Assembly (NCBI GenBank): GCA_964370115.1
Contig: CAYJIA010000061.1
Span: forward strand, 1-10,552
Source: SIG603 sp964370115
GTDB taxonomy: Bacteria > Bacillota > Clostridia > Oscillospirales > Acutalibacteraceae
Reading direction: 5' to 3'
DNA: 10,552 bases
This document shows, one piece after another, positions 1 to 7,100 of this stretch. Made by a program: the position numbers and the translations under genes. Numbering within the stretch: position 1 is the first letter of the stretch; each line of letters starts with the position of its first letter. Under the pieces are notes generated by a model that searched no databases, was not told where the DNA came from, and saw only the letters and a list, made by a program, of their open reading frames with translations.

Positions 1-2
1 AA

Positions 3-1286
3 CTACTCCTCGTCCTCATCACTTGTCTCAAGTAAGGTTACAGAGCGTAGCTTTCTGTTTATTGCATTTGTTCTGGTTCCAACTAGTTTATCTAGTTCAT
101 CAGAAGCTTGTCGCATTTTTGTTTGGGTTTTTTCTAGTACACCGCCAAATTTTAAGAACTCGGTCTTTACTCCCTCTAACACATTCCAAACTTCGCCCGA
201 GCGTTTTTGGATTGCTAGAGTTTTAAAGCCCATTTGTAGGCTATTTAAGAGTGCAGCCATGGTGGTAGGGCCTGCTATGCTTATTTTGTCGGCTTGTAAA
301 ACCTCTACCATTCCGTGTCTTACAACTTCTGCATATAGTCCTTCTATTGGCAAGAACATTATGGCAAATTCCGTAGTGTTTGGCACGTCTATGTATTTGT
401 TTTTTATGTCTTTTGCAAAGGCTTTTATCCTGTTTGTTAGCACTTTTACCATTTCAGAAACTTTGTCTTTGTCGCCACTTTCGTAGGCGTCTAGTAGGTT
501 TTGGTAAGCGTCCATTGGGAATTTCGCATCTATTGGCAAATATACGGTATTTCCATCGTCGCCTGGAAGTTTTACGGCAAATTCCACCCTGTCGTTAGAG
601 CCTTTTTTTGTAATGACATTTGTGTCGTATTGGTCGTTGTTTAAAATTTGCTCTAAAATCGCACCTAGTTGAACCTCGCCTAAAATACCACGGGTTTTTA
701 CATTGCTGAGTACTTTTTTCAGGTCGTCTACACCGGTCGAAAGCTTTTGCATTTCTCCCAAGGATTTATAAACCTCTTCAAGCCTTTTGCTGACAAGCTC
801 AAAACTTTTGCTTATGCGCTCTTCTAGGGTTTTTTGGAGTTTTTCGTCCACTGTTTCACGCATTTGGTCGAGTTTTTTCTCGTTGCTCTCCTGCATAGTG
901 GTCACTTTTTTCTCTAGAGTGTCTCGCATTTGATTTAGTTTGTCTTCGTTTGTTTTTTGAAAAGTCTCGAATCTCTTATCTACAGAATTTGACATATCAG
1001 AAACGGTTTTTCTAAGTGTCGAAAGCGAGCTTTGAGTATTTTCGGAAAATTCCTTAAACCTTTTTGCTTCCAAGTCGGCTAGTTGAGTTTGGGTGTCTTT
1101 TTGTAAATTGCTTTGCAGTCCCATTTGATTTTGTATGAAGTTTAAAGTGTCTTTTTGTGATTTGTCGATAAGAGTTTCAAGCTCTGCCTTAGTGATATCG
1201 CTCTTTTCTTCTTTTTTTGTAAAAAGTTTTATCAGTATCACGGCGTTTAGCAAAAGACTTGCCACTAATAATATAATTATTTCCAT
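3..1286 (-). CDS. rmuC: RmuC-family DNA recombination protein
   Basis: The 427-residue product has the RmuC layout. An N-terminal hydrophobic helix (residues 2-22) is followed by a long, charged coiled coil (about 30-195) and a globular RmuC domain (about 195-390). The domain carries GILGE (200-204) and LPIDAKFP (250-257), whose D-x-K fits the PD-(D/E)xK-like nuclease fold predicted for this family. In E. coli RmuC limits recombination at short inverted repeats; its biochemical activity is poorly defined. Within the coiled coil a 22-residue unit recurs: NEDKLNQMRDTLEKK at 113-127 matches NEKKLDQMRETVDEK at 135-149. The gene starts 3 bases after the dcd stop; an AAGG in the last dcd codons lies 8 bases before the ATG, so the pair is probably translationally coupled. 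The stop (TAG) is inside the window, so the gene is complete. The family call is firm; the role here is inferred. Confidence 0.9.
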   Translation of the reverse strand: MEIIILLVASLLLNAVILIKLFTKKEEKSDITKAELETLIDKSQKDTLNFIQNQMGLQSNLQKDTQTQLADLEAKRFKEFSENTQSSLSTLRKTVSDMSNSVDKRFETFQKTNEDKLNQMRDTLEKKVTTMQESNEKKLDQMRETVDEKLQKTLEERISKSFELVSKRLEEVYKSLGEMQKLSTGVDDLKKVLSNVKTRGILGEVQLGAILEQILNNDQYDTNVITKKGSNDRVEFAVKLPGDDGNTVYLPIDAKFPMDAYQNLLDAYESGDKDKVSEMVKVLTNRIKAFAKDIKNKYIDVPNTTEFAIMFLPIEGLYAEVVRHGMVEVLQADKISIAGPTTMAALLNSLQMGFKTLAIQKRSGEVWNVLEGVKTEFLKFGGVLEKTQTKMRQASDELDKLVGTRTNAINRKLRSVTLLETSDEDEE

Positions 1287-1289
1287 AAC

Positions 1290-1835
1290 TTACGCCTTAT
1301 CTTTGAGCTCGCTGTCAAGATAAACTCTTGAACCTGTAGCTCCTTTTTGACCTTGATATTTGCCTCTATATGGATTTTCGGCATAGTCATCAAGTTTTGC
1401 AAAAACCAGCTGTCCTACACGTCTTCCTGATTTTAATTCTATCGCACAGCGGTTCGCGTTATAAAGTTCTAGGGTGATTTCACCCTCAAAACCAGGGTCA
1501 ACCCAGCCTGCATTTTGAATGAAAAGCCCCATACGCCCTAGAGAGCTTCTGCCCTCTACAAAAGCGGTTAAATTATCGGGTAATTTAAAATATTCCATTG
1601 TGGAGGCAAGCACAAACTGACCGGGTAAAAGTACATAGGTGTCGGTTTTTATGTCCTTATAATTAATTTCGCCCTCAAGAGAAATTATGCCAGCGGGTGA
1701 ATCCTCTGTTATACTAAAAGTATTGCCAAGCCTTATATCCACGCTTGCAGGTTGGATTTGATTTGTCTCTAGTGGCTCTATGCCAAGAGTTTTTTCTTCA
1801 AGCATTTTTTTTATGGTTTTGTCTGATAAAATCAT
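1290..1835 (-). CDS. dcd: dCTP deaminase
   Basis: This 181-residue enzyme deaminates dCTP to dUTP, supplying dUMP for thymidylate synthesis. Family motifs are clear: the N-terminus MILSDKTIKK, PASVDIRLG (29-37), GRSSLGR (95-101), VDPGFEGEITLEL (112-124) and a C-terminal lid, KYQGQKGATGSR (159-170). E123 aligns with the catalytic glutamate of E. coli Dcd (E138). The length is close to that of known trimeric Dcd enzymes. An upstream in-frame GTG at 1844 would add three residues, but it overlaps the AAGGAG ribosome site. The ATG at 1835, 8 bases after AAGGAG, is therefore chosen and reproduces the family's usual MILSD start. The AGWVDPGF stretch also recalls bifunctional dCTP deaminase/dUTPase members, so whether it also hydrolyses dUTP is open. 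It is the first gene of a dcd-rmuC operon. Confidence 0.95.
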   Translation of the reverse strand: MILSDKTIKKMLEEKTLGIEPLETNQIQPASVDIRLGNTFSITEDSPAGIISLEGEINYKDIKTDTYVLLPGQFVLASTMEYFKLPDNLTAFVEGRSSLGRMGLFIQNAGWVDPGFEGEITLELYNANRCAIELKSGRRVGQLVFAKLDDYAENPYRGKYQGQKGATGSRVYLDSELKDKA

Positions 1836-1843
1836 TTTCAACA

Positions 1844-1849
1844 CTCCTT
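1844..1849 (-). promoter_or_regulatory. Ribosome binding site that fixes the dcd start
   Basis: On the minus strand AAGGAG sits 8 bases before the ATG at 1835. The longer reading frame's GTG (1844-1842) begins at the last G of this site, so it cannot use it. This supports the shorter 181-residue protein. Confidence 0.85.
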
Positions 1850-1872
1850 AATTTCGTTAAAATATTAAAAAT

Positions 1873-1901
1873 ATCTTAGCATAAAAATTTTTTTTTTGCA
1901 A
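1873..1901 (-). promoter_or_regulatory. Sigma-A-type promoter of dcd-rmuC
   Basis: Reading the minus strand, TTGCAA (1901-1896) is followed by a 17-base spacer and TAAGAT (1878-1873). TGC stands directly before the -10, giving an extended -10 element. The spacer is nearly a pure A-then-T run, which should be bent or stiff DNA. The expected start near 1866 leaves a leader of about 30 bases before the dcd ATG. No operator-like palindrome is obvious. Confidence 0.7.
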
Positions 1902-1928
1902 GCCTATGAGAGTGCCTGCTTTAGTATG

Positions 1929-1957
1929 TTGACAATATATGAATTTCTTAGTATTAT
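1929..1957 (+). promoter_or_regulatory. Sigma-A-type promoter of the EamA transporter gene
   Basis: A perfect TTGACA (1929-1934), a 17-base spacer and TATTAT (1952-1957) form a near-consensus promoter. It is divergent from the dcd promoter, and the two -35 boxes are about 27 bases apart. The AAAGGAG ribosome site of the gene follows at 1976-1982, 8 bases before its ATG. Confidence 0.8.
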
Positions 1958-1990
1958 TAGGGATAAAGTCGATTTAAAGGAGAAGAAAAA

Positions 1991-2869
1991 ATGAAAATAA
2001 ATAAAAAAGGAACTGCGTTTTATGTAGTTTTGCTGTTTGTCGTTGCGGTAGTTTGGGGCTCGGGGTTTATAGCCTCGCAAATGGCACTCGACGCAAACAT
2101 CACACCTCAGCTTTTAATGCTAGTAAGATTTGGTATAGCGGCACTTGTAATAGGATTGGGATTTTTCAAAAAAATCAAGACTAACCTAAAACTGTCAAAC
2201 ATAGCCCCTGGTGTTATCGTCGGTGTGTTTTTGTTTTTAGGGTTTTTTATACAGATTGTGGCACTGCAATACACAACCCCTGCAAACAACGCGTTTTTAA
2301 CCTCGACAAACGTAATAATGGTGCCTTTTATTTGGTGGTTTGTAAATAAAAAAGCGCCACAGCTAAGGATTTTTGTCGCATGTTTCTTGTGCGTCATAGG
2401 AGTTGCGATACTTTCGTATAAGGCGGGAGTCGGCATAAGTTTTGCCATAGGCGACACTTTAACTATAGCTTGCGCACTTTTCTTTGCACTGCAAATTGTG
2501 TCAACCGAAACACTTGCAAAAAAAATGGAAACCTCTGTAATAGTATTTTTGCAGTTTGCCACAGCGGCGATTTTGTCTTTAATAGCGTTTTTGATATCAG
2601 ACAGAGATTTTACACCGCTTTTAAATTTAGACGGACTTTTACCTGTAATTTATCTAGCACTGTTTAGCACTTGTCTATGCTATTTCCTACAAACCTTTGC
2701 CCAAAAATATGTGTCCTCATCAAAGGCTGCTATAATAATGGCGACAGAGGCTCTTTTTGGTAGTTTATTTTCGGTAATACTAGGCTACGACGCCTTAACC
2801 GTGTACATGGCAGTAGGCGGAGGAATTATTATGGTGGCACTGGTGTTGTCAGAGTGGAAAACGAAGTAA
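1991..2869 (+). CDS. EamA/DMT-superfamily transporter
   Basis: The 292-residue protein is almost entirely hydrophobic, with about ten predicted membrane helices arranged as two EamA repeats (roughly residues 10-140 and 150-288). Family signatures include VWGSGFIASQMAL near the start of the first repeat, LQYTTPANNAFLTS in its later part, and FAQKYVSSSKAAIIMATEALFGSLFS in the second. Proteins of this superfamily export or import amino acids and other small metabolites, and substrate cannot be read from sequence. The start is well supported: AAAGGAG lies 8 bases before ATG, downstream of a near-consensus promoter. It appears to be a single-gene transcript, since a hairpin overlaps its stop and the next gene runs the other way. 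Confidence 0.9.
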   Translation: MKINKKGTAFYVVLLFVVAVVWGSGFIASQMALDANITPQLLMLVRFGIAALVIGLGFFKKIKTNLKLSNIAPGVIVGVFLFLGFFIQIVALQYTTPANNAFLTSTNVIMVPFIWWFVNKKAPQLRIFVACFLCVIGVAILSYKAGVGISFAIGDTLTIACALFFALQIVSTETLAKKMETSVIVFLQFATAAILSLIAFLISDRDFTPLLNLDGLLPVIYLALFSTCLCYFLQTFAQKYVSSSKAAIIMATEALFGSLFSVILGYDALTVYMAVGGGIIMVALVLSEWKTK

Positions 2870-2890
2870 AATTGCGTGACTGCAATTTTA
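2867..2890 (+). terminator. Terminator-like hairpin at the end of the EamA gene
   Basis: TAAAATTGC (2867-2875) and GCAATTTTA (2882-2890) form a perfect 9-base-pair stem with a GTGACT loop. The 5' arm begins with the TAA stop itself, and the 3' arm ends in a T run. The stem is weak (only two G-C pairs), so termination is plausible but not certain. Its 3' arm abuts the heptamer repeat and could belong to that element. Confidence 0.5.
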
Positions 2891-2922
2891 ATTAATAATG
2901 GATAATGAATAATTAATAATGG
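2889..2922. repeat. TAATNNA heptamer array, left of the gap
   Basis: The stretch reads as consecutive heptamers TAATTAA, TAATGGA, TAATGAA, TAATTAA and TAATGG, the last cut at six bases by the N run. The higher-order period is 21 bases (three heptamers). The identical 34 bases occur again at 3023-3056 on the other side of the gap. It is non-coding; an open frame through it is an artefact of the short period. Confidence 0.9.
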
Positions 2923-3022
2923 NNNNNNNNNNNNNNNNNNNNNNNNNNNNNNNNNNNNNNNNNNNNNNNNNNNNNNNNNNNNNNNNNNNNNNNNNNNNNN
3001 NNNNNNNNNNNNNNNNNNNNNN
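2923..3022. other. Assembly gap (100 N)
   Basis: Exactly 100 undetermined bases, the conventional placeholder for a gap of unknown length. The same 34-base heptamer repeat borders both sides, so the assembly probably broke inside a repeat. True length and content are unknown. Confidence 0.97.
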
Positions 3023-3056
3023 TAATTAATAATGGATAATGAATAATTAATAATGG
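3023..3056. repeat. TAATNNA heptamer array, right of the gap
   Basis: The copy is identical to 2889-2922, again TAATTAA, TAATGGA, TAATGAA, TAATTAA, TAATGG. It then passes into TTGTG and the hairpins at 3062-3106. It is either the far end of one longer array or the same sequence counted twice by scaffolding. Confidence 0.9.
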
Positions 3057-3061
3057 TTGTG

Positions 3062-3080
3062 AAAAATGCAAAGCATTTTT
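3062..3080. repeat. Small AT-rich hairpin with AAA loop
   Basis: AAAAATGC (3062-3069) and GCATTTTT (3073-3080) are perfect inverted repeats around a three-base AAA loop. A-T runs on both outer flanks could let it act as a weak terminator in either direction, between the converging EamA and M23 genes. It may equally be a structural part of the repeat element. Confidence 0.6.
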
Positions 3081-3091
3081 TATAATTATAA

Positions 3092-3106
3092 CACGCCGAA
3101 GGCGTG
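3092..3106. repeat. GC-rich hairpin with GAA triloop
   Basis: CACGCC (3092-3097) and GGCGTG (3101-3106) pair perfectly around GAA. C(GAA)G triloops are known to be unusually stable in single-stranded DNA. This is the only GC-rich block in an otherwise AT-rich intergenic stretch. A palindromic TTATAATTATAA lies just upstream (3079-3090). Confidence 0.65.
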
Positions 3107-3113
3107 AACATTA

Positions 3114-3141
3114 ATTCTCCATTCTGCATTCTCAATTCTCG
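3114..3141. repeat. ATTCTNN heptamer array overlapping the M23 gene end
   Basis: Four perfect tandem heptamers: ATTCTCC, ATTCTGC, ATTCTCA, ATTCTCG. On the opposite strand they read NNAGAAT, close to the NNATAAT register of the left array, so the two arrays face each other. The last two units contain the stop codon and the final residues (Glu-Asn and part of Ile) of the M23 protein. Confidence 0.85.
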
Positions 3142-4049
3142 ATTAAAAACTGCATAGGGTCTACCCTTGTTCCGTTTTCATAAATTTCAAAATGTAAATG
3201 GTTGCCCGTGGATTTTCCTGTTGTGCCTACATAGGCTATGACATCTCCCTTTTCCACGACGTCACCCTCTTTAACAATTACACTGCTACAGTGCGCATAC
3301 CGCGTGCTGTAGCTTTCGTTATGCTCAATTGTTGTGTAATATCCCCAGCCTTCACCCCATAAATCGGTGGTGTTTGTCGTGGTGACAACGCCTGAGGCAG
3401 AGGCTAAAATTTCGGTGCCGTGATAGGCGGCAAAGTCTAGCCCTTTATGGTCGTCTGCAATATCCCACAAGTCAGAAATATAAGCGTAGTCGGGGCAAGG
3501 AGAAATAAACTCTGGTGCGGACGATACTGGAGGTGTTATTGTGTGTTCTGGCACTTTTTCTGCCAGATTAAAGGTGACGGGCAAGTCCCATTCGAGTTTA
3601 TTATTGCTCGTTAAAGTTTCGCTTGAAATAGATATATTACTTGTTTCTAACACTGTGCGAGTGGAAAAAAGAGTGGCGTGCTCTTTTTCTTTGTACGCCT
3701 CCCACAAAATTTCTGTTTCGAGTTTTTGTGCCTGAGTTATGAGTGTTTTGAGCTCGTCTACCGTTTGTTTTTGTGAAACAGAAATGAAATCAAAATAATT
3801 TTCAGATACAGAAAAATCATTCTCTGATTTTACGGCTTCGCTTGCGTATGAACTGCTTGGAACAAGCCCCAAAGTGTACAAAGATTTAATTTCTGTTTTT
3901 AGAATATTGAGCTTTTTTTCAGTTAAAATATAATTGTCTTCAAGGCTTAAATTCTCTGCATTTAAAGCAAAAGAATTTATACAAAATACTGTCATAAGTA
4001 TTATTGAAAAGAGTAACAAAAAAATTGTTTTTCTATGTTTTTTTACCAT
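3132..4049 (-). CDS. Secreted M23-family metallopeptidase
   Basis: The product is a predicted exported peptidoglycan endopeptidase of the LytM/M23 type. A basic start (MVKKHRK) and a hydrophobic helix (about 8-27) ending in CINSFALNA form a signal peptide or membrane anchor. A helical, Glu/Lys/Ser-rich region follows (30-180), then the M23 domain (about 185-302). The zinc and catalytic residues are all present: H201 and D205 in HKGLD, H253 in RYAHCS, and H284 and H286 in NHLHFE. By the LytM model H201, D205 and H286 bind zinc, and H253 and H284 act in catalysis, so activity is expected. An alternative ATG at 4061 adds four residues (MGGF). I chose the inner ATG because a G run lies just before it and MVKK begins a normal signal peptide, but the choice is uncertain. 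The repeat at 3114-3141 supplies the last residues and the stop. It is a lone gene and no strong promoter was recognised. Confidence 0.88.
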   Translation of the reverse strand: MVKKHRKTIFLLLFSIILMTVFCINSFALNAENLSLEDNYILTEKKLNILKTEIKSLYTLGLVPSSSYASEAVKSENDFSVSENYFDFISVSQKQTVDELKTLITQAQKLETEILWEAYKEKEHATLFSTRTVLETSNISISSETLTSNNKLEWDLPVTFNLAEKVPEHTITPPVSSAPEFISPCPDYAYISDLWDIADDHKGLDFAAYHGTEILASASGVVTTTNTTDLWGEGWGYYTTIEHNESYSTRYAHCSSVIVKEGDVVEKGDVIAYVGTTGKSTGNHLHFEIYENGTRVDPMQFLIEN

Positions 4050-4127
4050 GAAACCCCCCATTTTAAGTGCTTTTAAAAATAGTATGTCCAGATTGCTCTC
4101 AAATAAACATTTTATGGGTGATTTTGC

Positions 4128-4156
4128 TTGTAAAGGAGATATATTTGTGATACAAT
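4128..4156 (+). promoter_or_regulatory. Promoter of the c-di-GMP operon
   Basis: TTGTAA (4128-4133), a 17-base spacer and TACAAT (4151-4156) match a sigma-A promoter. A TG one base before the -10 adds an extended -10 element. Transcription would begin near 4163, leaving a leader of about 36 bases, too short to hold a known riboswitch. The site lies between divergent genes. Confidence 0.7.
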
Positions 4157-4186
4157 ACTAGTAAGTATAAATATGCAATTGTGAAT

Positions 4187-4190
4187 GGAG
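4187..4190 (+). promoter_or_regulatory. Ribosome binding site that fixes the start of the FIST-EAL-GGDEF gene
   Basis: GGAG ends 8 bases before the ATG at 4199. The frame also opens at a GTG at 4181, but nothing resembling a ribosome site precedes it. The ATG start gives MKALNILYENYE and removes six residues. Confidence 0.75.
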
Positions 4191-4198
4191 TAAAAGCA

Positions 4199-7100
4199 AT
4201 GAAAGCTTTAAATATATTGTATGAAAATTATGAGCAACTGCAAAAAGAAATTTTAGCAGAGGAATTTAATGAACAAGACGGACTGTTCGTTAGAATTCAC
4301 GTATCAAACTCTGATAAAATTGCTGCAGTAGAGCTCGCAAAAAAAGTGAGGGAGGTACTCCCCACGGCGAAAATAATCGGATGTTCTACATCTGGTGTAA
4401 TTTACGATGGAGAAATTTATGAAGACGGCGTTTTAATTTCTATTTTACAATTTGAAAGTGTTGAAATTACATCAAGTGTTTTTGAAATTGAAAAACAGGG
4501 CGAGACAGATTTTGCAAAAAATAAAATAATGGCGGATATGTCAAACAAAGATGTATCCATAGCCTTTATGTTCTTTAGCGATCAATCCTTGCAAGTAGGT
4601 GATTTGCTGGCGGATATATCTGGAAATTATGAGGACATAACACTTTTAGGTGGTGTATCTGGTTTTATAAAAGGCGACGATATATATTCTTTTGTGTTTG
4701 ATGAAGACAAATATATCGAAAACGGCGCCGCGACTTGTTATATCGAAAACAGATATGTGCTAGCCTACGCCAATGTGGTCACGGGGCATGACGCAATAAG
4801 CGATGTGCACAAGATAACAAAAGTAGACAAAAATATTATAAAAGAGATAGACAATCAAGATGCGAAGGAATGGGTAAAGAAAAACCTTGGAATTAGCGGC
4901 TTTAAACCTAATCTAACAATAGAGGAGATTGCCAAGGTCGACGAGCTTATAAACTACCCATTTATGCCTGAAAATTACGGTGAGTCTGGTAGATTTGTAA
5001 GATATGATTCAAAGGCTGATAACATTTCGCACTTAGGAGCGGGTTTCTTTAAAGATGGAGACGAGTTTAGGGTAGGTTACTTTAATATTCTAAAAAGTGT
5101 AGAAGAGTGGCAGGTAGTTTGTGCAGATTTGCAGAAAATATCGGCTCAGTGCCTGTTTGTATACGACTGCATTTTAAGAAGAACTTATCTCAATGACTTG
5201 GCGAAATGGGAACTAGGCCTATTTAAAAACTGTGGAATAAGTGGTGCGTTTTTGCTGGGAGAGATAGGACAAAAGTCCTCTAAGCCTTATTTTTATCACG
5301 GCGCGTGTAGCCTGTTTACTTTTGCGCAAGAAGAAGAGTATCTTGACATAAATATATCTAATTTTGAAAATCTTTCAAAACTTTATGAAGAACAAAGCGA
5401 GCACATTGAAAAGATAATTGAAAATAAAGAAGGCAGCAAACTTCCGCTTATCGTTGCAGAAATTGAAAAAAGATATAAGAAAAGATATCTGGCCGAAAGC
5501 AGCACCGATATAAAAACCATGGTCGACTACTTGAAAGTAGAAAAAGACAACGAGAGTAATAATGTATGTCTCATCGACATAAAACCTGTAAACTCAGAGG
5601 TAGATGCAGGGCGGTTTTTTGAAAAAATATACGAAACTGTTTTGGGAATAGTTAAAGAGAATACTAAAAAGGAAAGTGTGCATTTTTATGCATTTGATGA
5701 CAAAAGCTTTTTCTTTGTCATGGATAAGCAAACAAAGAAAGAAACACTGCTAGAGATTTCAAGCCTCATGCTTGCAGAGCTTAAATCTACGTTTAACTAT
5801 GCTTGGTCTTCAAACATAGTAATAAATATCGCCGTGGCAACGCAGGAGATGAATATATCTGACCTTGTGGAACAGGCAGAGAGAACAAAATTTAAATCTT
5901 TTGAAGAAGAGATAATTATTTGTGATAATTATCAAACAGATGCAGAAAACATACAAAAAGAGTTTGAAATAGTAGCCCTTCTTAAAGAGATAATAAAAAT
6001 AAACAGCGTTGAACCGTACTTCCAAGGAATATACGACAATAGGAATAATAGATTTTATTGCTATGAGGCCTTGATGAGGCTTAAAACTCCTGAGGGCAAG
6101 ATTTTATTTCCTGGCGAGTTTATGGAAATTTCAAAAAAATATAATCTGTACAGAGAGCTAAGTCTTTGTATGGTTTTAAAAGTGCTTGAAATTTTTGAAA
6201 AGAGAGACGAGATAGTAACGGTCAACATCTCGATGCTAGACATATTATCAAAAGAGTTTGAAACAAAGATTTTCAATAAACTTGAGAGCATGAAAAATGC
6301 GAAGAATATAGTGTTTGAGCTTGTCGAGACAGAACAGTTCGACGACAGAGATGCGCTACAAAAATATATTCGTAGGGCAAAAAACTGCGGTTCGAGAATA
6401 GCGGTAGACGACTTTGGTTCGGGTTACTCAAACTTTATTGAAATAGGAAACTTAGACATAGATTTCATCAAACTAAACGGCTCTCTTACAGAGCTTTTAG
6501 GAACAGATACCAGCTATGACAATATTCTTGAGAGTATATCATATATGGGTAAAAAAATGCAGGTAGAACTCATTGCAGAATGTGTCGAAACAAGTGCAAT
6601 GCAAAGAAAAATTGTGTCATCAGGCATAAGATTTTCACAAGGCTACCTTTTCTCCAAACCTATGCCGATAGAAGTTTTTGACGAAGTGAGTAGAAAAAAT
6701 CCAAAGGAAACAAAGAAAAATAGCTCGTCTTTAGGAAAAAGCGAAGCAGAACAATTTTTTGGGAATTCGTCTAAACTAAAAAAAGAAAAGCTCGTAATGG
6801 GGCTAGGCGGTGTGATTGCAACTACACTTGCGATTATTTTAATATTCTTTTTTGCAATTAACAACAATGTAAGAGTGCAGGAGATGAACGACACCTTCCT
6901 TGAAGAACTTGCAACAAGCATGACGGATAAAGTATCTGCAAAAATGAACGATGCAAAGGCTTTGCTCTTGACGTTTGAGGCGACAATGACCAGTGAAATG
7001 CAAACAGAGCAAGACAAGTTGATGATGCTTCGTGAGTCGCAAAACATAGATAACTTTGACAATACCTATATAAGCTTTGACGGAGTTACTGCGATAGATG

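Noticed and set aside
2107..2562. Minus-strand open frame of 151 codons opposite the EamA gene
   Set aside because: It is a shadow of a strongly supported plus-strand gene with its own promoter and ribosome site.
2785..3135. Minus-strand open frame of 116 codons crossing the N gap
   Set aside because: It is made of antisense EamA sequence, undetermined bases and heptamer repeats read as PLLIIHYPLLI. There is no ribosome site and no protein family.
2889..3141. Possible CRISPR array or insertion sequence
   Set aside because: There are no spaced direct repeats of CRISPR length and no transposase frame; units are contiguous heptamers.
4157..4198. Possible c-di-GMP riboswitch in front of the c-di-GMP operon
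   Set aside because: The leader is only about 36 bases, and no GEMM-type conserved segments are visible here or elsewhere in the window.
6643..7062. Minus-strand open frame of 139 codons inside the large signalling gene
   Set aside because: It lies antisense to the membrane helix and Cache region, is Ser/Ile-rich without a family pattern and has no ribosome site. It is a shadow frame.
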